Shown in pieces: positions 7,699-20,452 of a stretch of 64,000 nucleotides of DNA (position 1 is the stretch's first letter; every line of letters starts with the position of its first letter). This DNA comes from Microbacterium sp. USTB-Y (lineage in GTDB: Bacteria > Actinomycetota > Actinomycetes > Actinomycetales > Microbacteriaceae). A model generated the notes under the pieces. It was not told where the DNA came from. It saw only the letters and a program-made list of their open reading frames with translations, and made no database searches. Made by a program: the position numbers and the translations under genes. Location of the stretch: positions 186,001 to 250,000 of the forward strand of contig NZ_JAGMTU010000002.1 of the NCBI RefSeq assembly GCF_023703415.1, given 5' to 3'.

Positions 7699-8996
7699 CC
7701 GAGAGCCTGCTGTTCCGAGGCGCCAAGATCCTCGGCACCGATTCCGCGGACGTCCTCGTCCGGGACGGGCGCATCGCCGAGATCGGCTCCCGCGTCTCCT
7801 CCGCCGGAGCGCGCGTCATCGACGCCGACGGCCTGGTCGCCCTGCCCGGCCTCGTCGACCTGCACACGCACCTGCGCGAACCCGGCTACGAGGCCAGCGA
7901 GACCGTGCTCTCCGGCACCCGCGCCGCCGCGGCCGGCGGATTCACGGCCGTGTTCGCCATGCCGAACACGTCCCCGGTCGCCGACTCGGCCGGCGTCGTC
8001 GAGCAGGAGCTCGCCCTCGGCGAGGCCGCGGGCTACGCCACGGTTCAGCCGATCGGCGCCGTCACCGTCGGGCAGAAGGGGGAGCGGCTCGCCGAGCTCG
8101 GCGCCATGGCCTCTTCCCGCGCCCACGTGCGCGTCTTCAGCGACGACGGCTTCTGCGTGTGGGATCCGCTCATCATGCGCCGCGCACTCGAGTACGTGAA
8201 GGCGTTCGACGGAGTGATCGCCCAGCACGCCCAGGATCCGCGGCTCACCGAGGGGGCGCAGCTCAACGAGGGCGCCGTCTCCGCCGAGCTCGGCCTCGCC
8301 GGGTGGCCGGCGGTCGCCGAGGAGTCGATCATCGCCCGCGACATCCTGCTCGCGGAGCACGTCGGATCCCGGCTGCACGTGTGCCACCTGTCGACCGCGG
8401 GCTCGGTCGAGCTCATCCGCTGGGCGAAGAAGCGCGGAGTCGCGGTCACCGCCGAGGTCACCCCGCACCACCTGCTGCTGACCGATGAGCTCGCCCGCGG
8501 CTACGACGCGCGGTTCAAGGTCAATCCGCCGCTGCGCACCCAGGAGGACGTCCTCGCGGTGCGCGAAGGCCTCGCCGACGGCACCATCGACATCGTCGCC
8601 ACCGACCATGCGCCGCACCCGAGCGAGGCGAAGGCCTGCGAGTGGCAGGCGGCCGCGAACGGGATGGTCGGTCTCGAGTCCGCGGTGCGGGTCGTGCACC
8701 AGGCCATGGTCCAGACGGGACTGCTGGACTGGTCCGACGTCGCCCGCGTCATGAGCTCCGCCCCGGCGCGGATCGGATCCCTCGCCGGCCACGGCACGCC
8801 GATCGAGGTCGGGCAGCCGGCGGAGCTCACGCTCTACGACGCGGACGCGCAGGGCGTGTTCGCGGAGACGGATCTGCACGGTCAGAGCACGAACTCCCCG
8901 TATCTGGGCCGCGAGCTGCCGGGCTCGGTGCGCTGGACGGTCCACCGCGGGTACACGACGGTGGAGGACGGCGTCCTGGTGGAGCTCGGCTCGTGA
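7695..8996 (+). CDS. pyrC: Dihydroorotase
   Basis: A 433-residue class I dihydroorotase that closes N-carbamoyl-aspartate to dihydroorotate. Metal-binding H57 and H59 lie in [12 protein letters not shown]. Further family motifs are [12 protein letters not shown], the histidine in [10 protein letters not shown] and the ATDHAPHP motif with the catalytic aspartate. The ATG overlaps the pyrB stop (ATGA) and is chosen over much longer upstream extensions that only read through pyrB out of frame. The next gene begins in its own stop (GTGA). Confidence 0.96.
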   Translation: MTESLLFRGAKILGTDSADVLVRDGRIAEIGSRVSSAGARVIDADGLVALPGLVDLHTHLREPGYEASETVLSGTRAAAAGGFTAVFAMPNTSPVADSAGVVEQELALGEAAGYATVQPIGAVTVGQKGERLAELGAMASSRAHVRVFSDDGFCVWDPLIMRRALEYVKAFDGVIAQHAQDPRLTEGAQLNEGAVSAELGLAGWPAVAEESIIARDILLAEHVGSRLHVCHLSTAGSVELIRWAKKRGVAVTAEVTPHHLLLTDELARGYDARFKVNPPLRTQEDVLAVREGLADGTIDIVATDHAPHPSEAKACEWQAAANGMVGLESAVRVVHQAMVQTGLLDWSDVARVMSSAPARIGSLAGHGTPIEVGQPAELTLYDADAQGVFAETDLHGQSTNSPYLGRELPGSVRWTVHRGYTTVEDGVLVELGS

Positions 8997-9532
8997 ACCA
9001 GCAGATCGCCGGCGCGGTGGTCCTCGGGGTCGCCGTGCTGCTCATCCTCGCCGGGGTCTGGGCGTGGCGCGCACGGCTGCGCCGCGACTCGGGACTCACG
9101 GCGCCGCTCGGCGTTCCCGAGCACGCCGAGGTGCAGGCGCGGTACGAGACGCTCTACGTGGCGACGACCAGGCACGACCAGTCCCTCGAACGGCTCGCCG
9201 TCCGGCCGCTCGTCTACCGCGCCCGCGGCGAGCTCACGATCACCGACCGCGGCGCCGCGCTGAGCCTGGACGGATCGCCCACGGTGTTCCTCGCCTCCGC
9301 GCGCATGATCGGCGCGGACCGGGCGACGGTCACGATCGATCGCGTGGTCGAGCCGGGCGGCCTCATCCGTCTCGCCTGGCGCACGGACGACGGCACCGTC
9401 GTCGACAGCTACCTCCGCATCACCGGGGACATCGGCAACACGGACGTCTCCGGCGCCGCCCTCGCCGACCTCCAGCGACTCATCAGCTCGCAGCGCCCCG
9501 ACGCTGCCTCCGAGACAGGAGAATCCGCATGA
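8993..9532 (+). CDS. Membrane-anchored PH-like domain protein in the pyr operon
   Basis: A 179-residue protein starting with GTG inside the pyrC stop. Residues ~5-26 ([20 protein letters not shown]) form one transmembrane helix followed by RARLRR, so the C-terminal ~145 residues should be cytoplasmic. That part is beta-rich ([40 protein letters not shown]) and fits a bacterial PH-like fold. Related actinobacterial proteins, from memory, occur in the same place between pyrC and carA; their role is unknown to me. Four-base overlaps on both sides show that it is translated with the pathway enzymes. Confidence 0.75.
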   Translation: MNQQIAGAVVLGVAVLLILAGVWAWRARLRRDSGLTAPLGVPEHAEVQARYETLYVATTRHDQSLERLAVRPLVYRARGELTITDRGAALSLDGSPTVFLASARMIGADRATVTIDRVVEPGGLIRLAWRTDDGTVVDSYLRITGDIGNTDVSGAALADLQRLISSQRPDAASETGESA

Positions 9533-10679
9533 CCCTTTCCCACGATTCCGCCGTGCTCGTCCTCGAGGACGGCACGCGTCACGTCGGGCGCGCCTACGGC
9601 GCCCGCGGCACCACCCTGGGCGAGGTCGTCTTCGCGACCGGCATGTCCGGGTACCAGGAGACCCTCACCGACCCGTCCTACGCCGGCCAGATCGTGCTCC
9701 AGACGGCCCCGCACATCGGCAACACCGGCATGAACGACGAGGACCCCGAGTCCCGACGCATCTGGGTCGCCGGGTACATCGTGCGCGACCCCTCGCGCGT
9801 CGTGTCGAACTGGCGGGCGAACGCCTCGCTCGACGACACCCTGGTGCGCGACGGCATCGTCGGCATCAGCGGCATCGACACCCGCGCGGTGACCCGCCAC
9901 ATCCGCTCCGCCGGATCCATGCGCGGCGGCATCTTCTCCGGGGCGGACGCCGCGCTGGAGGCCGACGAGCAGCTGCGCCGCGTGACCGAGGCGCCGGAGA
10001 TGGCCGGGCAGAACCTGTCCGCCCAGGTCTCCGTCGACGTGGCCGAGGTGACCCCCGCGACGGGGGAGCGGATCGGCAACCTCGCCGTGCTCGACCTCGG
10101 CGTCAAGCAGTCCACGCTCGACAACCTCGCCGCCCGCGGGTTCGACGTGCACGTGCTGCCGCAGTCCTCCACGTTCGCCGACATCGCCGCGATCGAGCCG
10201 GTCGCGGTGTTCTACTCGAACGGGCCGGGAGACCCGTCCGCATCCGACGCGCAGGTCGCGGTGCTCCGCGAGGTCCTCGATGCGGGCCTGCCGTACTTCG
10301 GGATCTGCTTCGGCAACCAGCTGTTCGGCCGCGCCCTGGGGCTCGGCACCTACAAGCTCACGTTCGGCCACCGCGGCATCAACCAGCCGGTGCTCGACAA
10401 GACCACGGGCCGGGTCGAGATCACCGCGCACAACCACGGCTTCGCGGTAGAGGCGCCCATCGAGGGATCCTTCGACAGCCCGCACGGCTACGGCAAGGTC
10501 GAGGTCAGCCACGTCGGCCTCAACGACCAGGTCGTCGAAGGGCTCCGCGCCCTGGACATCCCGGCCTTCTCGGTGCAGTACCACCCGGAGGCCGCGGCCG
10601 GCCCGCACGACGCCAACTACCTCTTCGACCGTTTCCGCGACGTCGTCGTCGCCCACCTCGCAAAGAAGGACAGCAAGTA

Positions 10680-10680
<1 letters not shown>
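9529..10680 (+). CDS. carA: Carbamoyl-phosphate synthase, glutamine-hydrolysing small subunit
   Basis: A 383-residue subunit that releases ammonia from glutamine and channels it to CarB. The N-terminal domain has [20 protein letters not shown]. The class I amidotransferase domain has the nucleophile in [16 protein letters not shown] and the His-Glu pair in VQYHPEA. The ATG overlaps the preceding stop (ATGA), and its stop overlaps carB by one base (TAATG). It supplies carbamoyl phosphate for both pyrimidines and arginine. Confidence 0.97.
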
Positions 10681-13963
<3,283 letters not shown>

Positions 13964-13967
<4 letters not shown>

Positions 13968-14806
13968 ACGAGGGCTTCGGTTCCCGGCTGCGCTCCGCGC
14001 TCGACCGCCACGGCCCCCTGTGCGTCGGGATCGACCCGCACGCGGCGCTCCTGGACTCCTGGGGGCTGCCGCAGAGCGCAGAGGGCGTCCGCGCCTTCGG
14101 ACTCGCGGTCGTCGACGCCGCCGCCGGTCGGGTCGCGGCGATCAAGCCGCAGGTCGCCTTCTTCGAGAGGTTCGGCTCTGCCGGGTTCGCCGCGCTGGAG
14201 GACGTCCTCGCGGCGGCCCGCTCCGCGAAACTCCTGACGATCGCGGACGCCAAGCGGGGCGACATCGGCACCACGATGGCCGGGTATGCGCAGGCGTGGC
14301 TGGAGCCGGGAGCGCCGCTGGAAGCGGATGCGCTGACGATCAGCCCGTACCTCGGCGGCGGCTCCCTGGCCGAGGCGATCACGCAGGCGCTGCCTGTCGG
14401 CAAGGGCGTGTTCGTCCTGGCCGCGACCAGCAACCCTGACGGCGCCTCGGTGCAGCAGGCGCGCACCGACGTGCCGGGGGAGACGGTGGCGCTGCGCGTC
14501 ACCCGCGACGTGACGGCACTGGACGTGGCGGGGACGGCGCTCGGATCGGTCGGGCTGGTCGTCGGAGCGACGATCGACCGGTCGGCGTTCGCGCTCGACG
14601 ACGACACACTGCGGACGGTGCCGCTGCTGGCCCCGGGATTCGGCGCGCAGGGCGCGACACCCGCGGATCTGCGTGCGAGATTCGGTACGCTGGCAGGTAA
14701 CGTCCTGGCTTCCGAAAGCCGGAGCATCCTGTCCGCTGGTCCGGACGGGATCGCAGCGACGATCGAAGAGCGCGCCGCGCGCTACCAGGAGGTCATGGGT
14801 GGTTGA
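13964..14806 (+). CDS. pyrF: Orotidine 5'-phosphate decarboxylase, type 2
   Basis: A 280-residue enzyme that converts OMP to UMP. The catalytic motif [15 protein letters not shown] is intact, and the length and [11 protein letters not shown] pattern are typical of the longer type 2 family found in actinobacteria. The GTG start lies in the carB stop (GTGA). The next gene starts before the pyrF stop, so this step is coupled to the gmk fusion downstream. pyrD is not in the window. Confidence 0.95.
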
Positions 14807-15713
14807 ACCGGCAGGGCGCGTCGTGCCCGAGGTCGATCGCGTCGCCGCTGCTCGCCGAGCGGTCGAGCGCCGGCGCGCGCGGGCGTCGCTGAAGCGCGAC
14901 CTGACCATGCGCGTGGTCGCCCCGCAGGACGTGATCGCGGCCGCCGCGGCGGATCCGCATTCCACCGCCGGATCGCTGCGCGTTCCGGACTTCCTCACCG
15001 CCCTGCCGGCGATCGGCGCAGGAAAGCGCGACCGCATCCTCGCCGACCTGCAGATCTCGCCGGTCAAGCGCCTCGGCGGCCTCGGCACCCGGCAGCAGCA
15101 GGCGCTGCGCACCTGGGTCGACGGACGGTTCCCGCTCCCCGCCCCGCGCGAGGGCCGCAGCAGACTGCTCGTGCTCGCGGGACCGACCGCCGTCGGCAAG
15201 GGCACCGTGGCGGCGCACATCCGGGAGAACCATCCCGAGATCCACCTCTCCGTGTCGGCGACGACCCGTGCGCCGCGCCCGGGGGAGCAGGAAGGCGTGC
15301 ACTACTTCTTCGTCGACGACGCCGAGTTCGACCGGATGATCGCCGAGGGCGAGCTGCTCGAGCACGCGACCGTCCACAACAAATTCCGCTACGGCACCCC
15401 GCGCAAGCCGATCGAGGCGGCGCTGGCCGAAGGCAAGACCGTGCTGCTCGAGATCGATCTCCAGGGCGCGCGTCAGGTCCGGGCCGCCGACCCCTCTGCC
15501 AATCTCGTCTTCCTGCTGCCGCCCTCCTGGGACGAACTGGTCCAGCGGCTCGTCGGCCGCGGCACGGAGGATGCCGAGGAGAGGACCCGCCGGCTGCGCA
15601 CGGCGAAGGTCGAACTGGCCTCGCAGAGCGAGTTCGACCACCGGGTCGTGAACGAGGACGTCGCCACGGCCGCCCGCGAGGTCGTAGAATTGACCTCAGA
15701 CTCTGTGCGCTGA
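14799..15713 (+). CDS. gmk: Fusion of actinobacterial integration host factor (mIHF) and guanylate kinase
   Basis: A 304-residue protein. Residues ~1-110 match actinobacterial [22 protein letters not shown], then [20 protein letters not shown], then the DNA-binding end [19 protein letters not shown]. Residues ~122-304 are a complete guanylate kinase (GMP to GDP), with P-loop GPTAVGKGT at 128-136, [19 protein letters not shown] and [12 protein letters not shown]. In Mycobacterium mihF and gmk are separate adjacent genes; here there is no stop between them. GTG at 14799 is chosen because AGGAGG (14787-14792) lies six bases upstream and the frame covers the mIHF domain. A GTG at 14823 is possible but lacks a good site. 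It overlaps pyrF by eight bases. Confidence 0.92.
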   Translation: MVEPAGRVVPEVDRVAAARRAVERRRARASLKRDLTMRVVAPQDVIAAAAADPHSTAGSLRVPDFLTALPAIGAGKRDRILADLQISPVKRLGGLGTRQQQALRTWVDGRFPLPAPREGRSRLLVLAGPTAVGKGTVAAHIRENHPEIHLSVSATTRAPRPGEQEGVHYFFVDDAEFDRMIAEGELLEHATVHNKFRYGTPRKPIEAALAEGKTVLLEIDLQGARQVRAADPSANLVFLLPPSWDELVQRLVGRGTEDAEERTRRLRTAKVELASQSEFDHRVVNEDVATAAREVVELTSDSVR

Positions 15714-15807
15714 CGGGTCGCCGGGCTCCGAAGGGCACGGCAACCGGCCGAGCAGCACCCCGCAATCCTCTCCGCGACGCCACGTCGCCAGACTCAGGAG
15801 GTCCACC

Positions 15808-16062
15808 ATGGCCGGAAACAACCAGGGCATCATCGACCCGCCGATCGACAACCTGCTCGACCGCGTCGAGTCGAAGTACGAGCTCGTGATCTACGCGTCC
15901 AAGCGCGCCCGTCAGATCAACGACTACTACTCCGACCTGCACGAGGGCAACCTCTTCGACAACGTGGGACCGCTGGTCGACTCCTCGGTCGAGGACAAGC
16001 CGCTGACGATCGCCCTGCACGAGATCAACGAGGACAAGCTCCGCATCCGCCACGCGGAGTGA
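15808..16062 (+). CDS. rpoZ: RNA polymerase omega subunit
   Basis: An 84-residue protein that helps fold and assemble the beta' subunit of RNA polymerase. It has the family pattern [20 protein letters not shown] followed by RARQIN and the C-terminal [18 protein letters not shown] strong CAGGAGG ribosome-binding site precedes the ATG. It follows gmk after 94 bases, the normal actinobacterial order, and is followed by a large hairpin. Confidence 0.96.
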   Translation: MAGNNQGIIDPPIDNLLDRVESKYELVIYASKRARQINDYYSDLHEGNLFDNVGPLVDSSVEDKPLTIALHEINEDKLRIRHAE

Positions 16063-16087
16063 GCTGAGCCCGCGCGGTTTCAGACTG

Positions 16088-16126
16088 GGAGCCGCCGTCA
16101 TCCCGTCCGTGGATGTCGGCGGCTCC
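16088..16126 (+). terminator. Large hairpin between rpoZ and metK
   Basis: Arms GGAGCCGCCG (16088-16097) and CGGCGGCTCC (16117-16126) pair perfectly. CATCC and GGATG continue the stem inside after one mismatch, leaving a loop of about seven bases. No U-tract follows. It could be a partial terminator or an RNA-processing hairpin separating rpoZ from metK. I saw no SAM-riboswitch architecture here. Confidence 0.5.
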
Positions 16127-16207
16127 GTCCATACTGAGGTCGGGTCCGGCCCCTCACCCGGGGCCCACCCGCCTCGCACACCCGCCCTGCACACCATGGG
16201 AGCACCG

Positions 16208-17401
16208 ATGAGCGCGCTGCGTCTGTTCACCTCCGAGTCCGTCACCGAAGGACACCCGGACAAGATCTGCGACCAGATCTCCGACTCGATCCTCGACGGA
16301 CTGCTCGCGGTGGACACCGGAGCGCGCGTCGCCGTCGAGACGCTCGTCACCACGGGTCTCGTGCACGTCGCGGGGGAGATCCGCACCTCGGGATACGTCG
16401 ACATCCCGACGATCGTGCGCGACGTGGTGAACGGCATCGGCTACACGTCGAGCGACACGGGCTTCGACGGCTCGTCGTGCGGCGTGAGCGTCTCGGTGGG
16501 CGAGCAGTCCGCCGACATCGCGAGCGGCGTGGACCAGGCGCAGGAGCACCGTGAGGGCGGGTCCCGCGATCCGCGCGACCTGCTCGGCGCCGGCGATCAG
16601 GGCATCATGTTCGGGTTCGCGACGACCGAGACGCCTCAGCTCATGCCGATGGCCGCGTGGACCGCGCACCGGCTCGCGGAGCGTCTCACCCAGGTGCGCC
16701 GCGACGGCACGCTGCCGTTCCTGCGCCCCGACGGCAAGACCCAGGTCACCCTCGGCTACGACGGCTTCACGCCGAAGACGGTGGATGCGGTGGTGCTGTC
16801 GACCCAGCACAACCCCGAGGTCTCGCAGGAGGAGCTCAAGGCGCTCGTCCGCGAGCACGTGATCGATCCGGTGCTCGCCACGACCGGGCTCGACCTCGAC
16901 GGCGTCACGCACTACATCAACCCGGCGGGACCGTTCGTCACGGGCGGCCCGAAGGGCGATGCCGGACTCACCGGCCGCAAGATCATCATCGACACCTACG
17001 GCGGCGCGTCCCGCCACGGCGGTGGGGCCTTCAGCGGGAAGGACCCGTCCAAGGTCGACCGCTCGGGTGCGTACGCCATGCGCTGGGTCGCGAAGAACGC
17101 CGTCGCGGCAGGACTCGCGGAGCGCCTGGAGGTGCAGGTCGCGTACGCGATCGGCGTCGCGCAGCCCGTCGGCCTGTACGTCGAGACGTTCGGCACGGGC
17201 AAGGTCGACGACGAGACGATCACCCGCGCGATCCGCTCGGTGTTCGACCTGCGCCCGCAGGCCATCATCGAGGAGCTCGACCTGCTGCGTCCGATCTACG
17301 CCGCCACGGCCGCGTACGGGCACTTCGGCCGCGAGCTGCCGGACTTCACCTGGGAGCAGACGACCCGCGCGGAGGATCTGCGCCGCGCCGCCGGTCTCTG
17401 A
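16208..17401 (+). CDS. metK: S-adenosylmethionine synthetase
   Basis: A 397-residue enzyme that makes SAM from methionine and ATP. Key motifs are [32 protein letters not shown] and [19 protein letters not shown]. The ATG at 16208 is preferred because GGGAG lies five bases upstream and the protein then begins in the usual way; an in-frame ATG at 16196 would add four residues. SAM made here becomes SAH after methylation, which links conceptually to the SAH-hydrolase-like operon at 48274-51437. Confidence 0.97.
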   Translation: MSALRLFTSESVTEGHPDKICDQISDSILDGLLAVDTGARVAVETLVTTGLVHVAGEIRTSGYVDIPTIVRDVVNGIGYTSSDTGFDGSSCGVSVSVGEQSADIASGVDQAQEHREGGSRDPRDLLGAGDQGIMFGFATTETPQLMPMAAWTAHRLAERLTQVRRDGTLPFLRPDGKTQVTLGYDGFTPKTVDAVVLSTQHNPEVSQEELKALVREHVIDPVLATTGLDLDGVTHYINPAGPFVTGGPKGDAGLTGRKIIIDTYGGASRHGGGAFSGKDPSKVDRSGAYAMRWVAKNAVAAGLAERLEVQVAYAIGVAQPVGLYVETFGTGKVDDETITRAIRSVFDLRPQAIIEELDLLRPIYAATAAYGHFGRELPDFTWEQTTRAEDLRRAAGL

Positions 17402-17430
17402 TCGATCCCGTCCTCCCGCAGAGCCCGCCC

Positions 17431-19446
17431 GTGCCCCGGCCGATCGCCCGCGTCCTGCTGGACTCGCCGGTCCCGCAGCTCGACCGGCTGTTCGACTACG
17501 CCATCCCGGACGAGCTCCTCGCGGACGCCCTGCCCGGGGTCCGCGTGCGGGTGCCGCTGCGCTCCGCGGGCCGGGTCATCGACGCCTATCTGGTCGAACT
17601 CGCCACGGAGGACGACGACGCCCGAGCCCTCGCCGAGCTCGACGCGGTGGTGTCACGCGCCAGGGTGCTGCCGGAGCGGCTGCATGCCCTCGCCCGCCGG
17701 GTCGCGGATCGTGCGGCCGGCGGCGCCTCGGACGTGCTCCGGCTGATCGTGCCCAAGCGTCAGGTCCGGGTCGAGAAGGCGTGGCTCGCGGCCGGCGGGG
17801 AGGAGCAGGGGGGACGCGATGAGGATCCGGGCGCCGCGGAAGCCGGATCCGACGACGCGGCCGACGCACAGGACGCGCAGGGGAGCGCAATCGGAGCGGC
17901 CGACGAGGTGATCGCGCAGTACTCCGGGCTCGCCGAGGCGCTCGCGGATTCCGCGCGGCTCGCGGTCGAGGCGATCCCGCAGCCGGGCTCCGACGGCTTG
18001 CCCGAGTGGACCCGACTGCTCGCTGCCGCCGCCGCGCGCACGCTGGCCGGCGGTGCCTCCGCGATCCTCGTCGTACCCGACTATCGCGACCTCGATCAGC
18101 TCCTCGCCGCGCTCGAGGTGCTGGCGCCCGGCGCTCCGGTCGCACGGCTGGACTCCCGTCAGGCCAATCCCGACCGCTACCGGGCCTATCTGCGCACGCT
18201 CGAGGACACTCCCTGCATCGTCGTGGGCAACCGCTCCGCCGCCTACGCGCCCGTCCGGGCGGGGCTCGTGGCGCTCTGGGACGACGGTGACAGCCTGCTC
18301 GCCGAGCCGCTCGCGCCCGGGGTCCACGCCCGCGATGTCGCGCTGCTCCGGCAGGAGCAGGAGGGCTCCGCTCTGCTGTTCGCCGGTCACACCCGCACCA
18401 CGGATGTGGAGCGCCTGGTGGAGACGGGTTGGATCCGCTCGATCACGGCCGCCCGACGGCGGCTTCCGCGCGTGGTGCTGGATTCCCCCGAGGATCTGGA
18501 CCGGCGCGGGCAGCGCTTGCCGTCCCGGGCCTTCCTCACCGCGCGGGAGGCCGCCGCGATGGGGCCCGTGCTGCTGCAGGTCGCCCGGCCCGGGTTCTCG
18601 CCGACGCTCGTGTGCGCCTCGTGCCGCACGCCCGCGCGCTGCCGAGCCTGCGGGGGACCGCTCGGCGCCGCGCACCGCGGGGCGACCCCGGTGTGCGGCT
18701 GGTGCGGACGTGCAGCACGCCTCTGGGCCTGCGGTTCGTGCGGAGGCGACACCGTGCGCCTCGCCGCCTCGGGGAGCGAGCGCACCGCCGAGGAGCTCGG
18801 ACGGGCGTTCCCCGGCATCCGGGTGATCGTGGCGGACGGCAGCCATCCGGTCGAGCGCGTCGATGCGAAGCCGGCTCTGGTCGTCGCCACGCGCGGGGCC
18901 GAGCCGCGCGCCGACGGGGGATACCGCGCGGTGGTGCTGCTCGACGGATCCCGCATGCTGCAGGCGCCGGAACTGCGCATCGGCGAGTCCTGCCTGCGCT
19001 GGTGGTCCAACGCGGCCGCTCTCGGCGCGCCCGGCGCGCCGATCCACCTCGTCGGCGTCGACGGCGCAGTCGCGCGCGCCCTCGCCACATGGACCCAGCC
19101 CGCCTACGCGCGCGCCGAGCTCGCCGAGCGCGCGCCGCTGCGCATGCCGCCCTCGGTGCGCGTCGCTCAGATCGAGGGGACCGGCACGGGCGTCCGGCGC
19201 GCCCTCGACGACCTCGCAGCGCTGCAACTCCCGCCGGACGCGGTGCTCGGCCCCGTGCCCATCGACGGCGACGAGGACGGCAGGGAGCGCGCGCTCGTGC
19301 GCTTCCCCTACGCGGAGGGCGCTCGTGTGGCCGCCGCGCTCCGGGCCGCCGTGGTCGCGGAGGCGATGGGGCGACGGCGGGGGCGCGGCAGAACCGCACG
19401 GACTACGCTCTCGGTGAGGCTCGACGTCACCGAACCCGACCTCTGA
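17431..19446 (+). CDS. priA: Primosomal protein PriA, actinobacterial form without helicase motifs
   Basis: A 671-residue PriA homologue. The N-terminal DNA-binding domain (RVLLDSPVPQLDRLFDYAIP) is conserved. Zinc-binding cysteines remain in CASCRTPARCRACGG and CGWCG...CGSCGG (about residues 395-440). Where other PriA proteins have a Walker A loop this one reads LLAAAAARTLAGGASAILVV, and the DEEH box is replaced by WDDGD. Loss of the ATPase motifs is known for actinobacterial PriA, so it probably loads the replisome without unwinding DNA. The GTG at 17431 is the first sensible start, 29 bases after metK; the ribosome-binding site is weak. Confidence 0.88.
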   Translation: MPRPIARVLLDSPVPQLDRLFDYAIPDELLADALPGVRVRVPLRSAGRVIDAYLVELATEDDDARALAELDAVVSRARVLPERLHALARRVADRAAGGASDVLRLIVPKRQVRVEKAWLAAGGEEQGGRDEDPGAAEAGSDDAADAQDAQGSAIGAADEVIAQYSGLAEALADSARLAVEAIPQPGSDGLPEWTRLLAAAAARTLAGGASAILVVPDYRDLDQLLAALEVLAPGAPVARLDSRQANPDRYRAYLRTLEDTPCIVVGNRSAAYAPVRAGLVALWDDGDSLLAEPLAPGVHARDVALLRQEQEGSALLFAGHTRTTDVERLVETGWIRSITAARRRLPRVVLDSPEDLDRRGQRLPSRAFLTAREAAAMGPVLLQVARPGFSPTLVCASCRTPARCRACGGPLGAAHRGATPVCGWCGRAARLWACGSCGGDTVRLAASGSERTAEELGRAFPGIRVIVADGSHPVERVDAKPALVVATRGAEPRADGGYRAVVLLDGSRMLQAPELRIGESCLRWWSNAAALGAPGAPIHLVGVDGAVARALATWTQPAYARAELAERAPLRMPPSVRVAQIEGTGTGVRRALDDLAALQLPPDAVLGPVPIDGDEDGRERALVRFPYAEGARVAAALRAAVVAEAMGRRRGRGRTARTTLSVRLDVTEPDL

Positions 19447-19501
19447 ACCACCCGGACGACCCGGTCGTCCCGCACATCCGAAGCACCTTCGAAGGACCCC
19501 C

Positions 19502-20452
19502 ATGCGTCTCGTCTTCGCCGGAACCCCGGCGGCCGCCGTGCCCACCCTCCGTCGCCTCGCGGCCGAGCACGAGATCGTCGCGGTGGTGACCCGCCCCGAC
19601 GCGCCCCTGGGACGCAAACGGATCCTCACGCCGTCGCCGGTCGCCCAGGAGGCGGACGCGCTCGGGATCCCGGTGATCAGGGCCGCCCGACTGGACGAGG
19701 AGGCGACCGGGAGGATCGCCGCGCTGCGACCGGAGCTCGGCGTCATCGTCGCCTACGGCGGACTCGTGCGCGAGCCGCTGCTGAGCGCACCGGAGCACGG
19801 CTGGATCAACCTGCACTTCTCCCTCCTCCCGGCGTGGCGGGGGGCAGCGCCCGTCCAGCGGGCGCTCATCGCGGGCGACTCCGAGCTGGGGGCGACCGTG
19901 TTCCAGCTCGTGCCGGCGCTGGACGCCGGCGACGTGCACGCGATGCGGGTCTACCCGGTCGCCGACGATGCCACGGCGGACGACGCGCTCGCTTCGCTCG
20001 CCGCCGACGGCGCCGCGCTCATGGCCGACGCCGTCGCGGCCATCGCCGACGGCACCGCCCGCCCGACGGCCCAGCAGGGCGAGTCCACGCACGCTGCGAA
20101 GCTCACCCTCGAGGACGGCCTGCTGGACTGGGCCGCGTCGGCGGACGCGGTGTACGCGCGCTACCGCGGCGTCACCAGCGAGCCGGGCGCGCACACCACG
20201 TTCGAGGGCACGCCGCTCAAGGTGCGCGAGCTCGCGAGGACGGGCGAGACGGATCCACTGGCCCCGGGCGAGCTGCGCGGTGTCCGCGACGGGGTGCTCG
20301 TCGGCACGGGCACCCACCCGCTGCTGCTCACGCGCGTGCAGCCCGCGGGCAAGGCCGCGATGGCCGCCGCCGACTGGTTCCGGGGGCTGCGCACCGCCGA
20401 GGGCGCCGCGGTGCGACTCGGCGCCGGCGATGCACAGGGCGTGCAGCGGTGA
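19502..20452 (+). CDS. fmt: Methionyl-tRNA formyltransferase
   Basis: A 316-residue enzyme that formylates initiator Met-tRNA. The N-terminus has MRLVFAGTPAAAVPTLR and the active-site region has INLHFSLLPAWRGAAPVQRA. The C-terminal domain (from about 210) binds tRNA. The usual neighbour def is absent from this cluster. Its stop overlaps the rsmB start (GTGA). Confidence 0.96.
   Translation: MRLVFAGTPAAAVPTLRRLAAEHEIVAVVTRPDAPLGRKRILTPSPVAQEADALGIPVIRAARLDEEATGRIAALRPELGVIVAYGGLVREPLLSAPEHGWINLHFSLLPAWRGAAPVQRALIAGDSELGATVFQLVPALDAGDVHAMRVYPVADDATADDALASLAADGAALMADAVAAIADGTARPTAQQGESTHAAKLTLEDGLLDWAASADAVYARYRGVTSEPGAHTTFEGTPLKVRELARTGETDPLAPGELRGVRDGVLVGTGTHPLLLTRVQPAGKAAMAAADWFRGLRTAEGAAVRLGAGDAQGVQR

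Noticed and set aside
16063..16207. A SAM riboswitch upstream of metK
   Set aside because: The region contains only one large hairpin and no recognisable SAM-I, SAM-II or SAM-IV core; metK is the gene but that is not enough.
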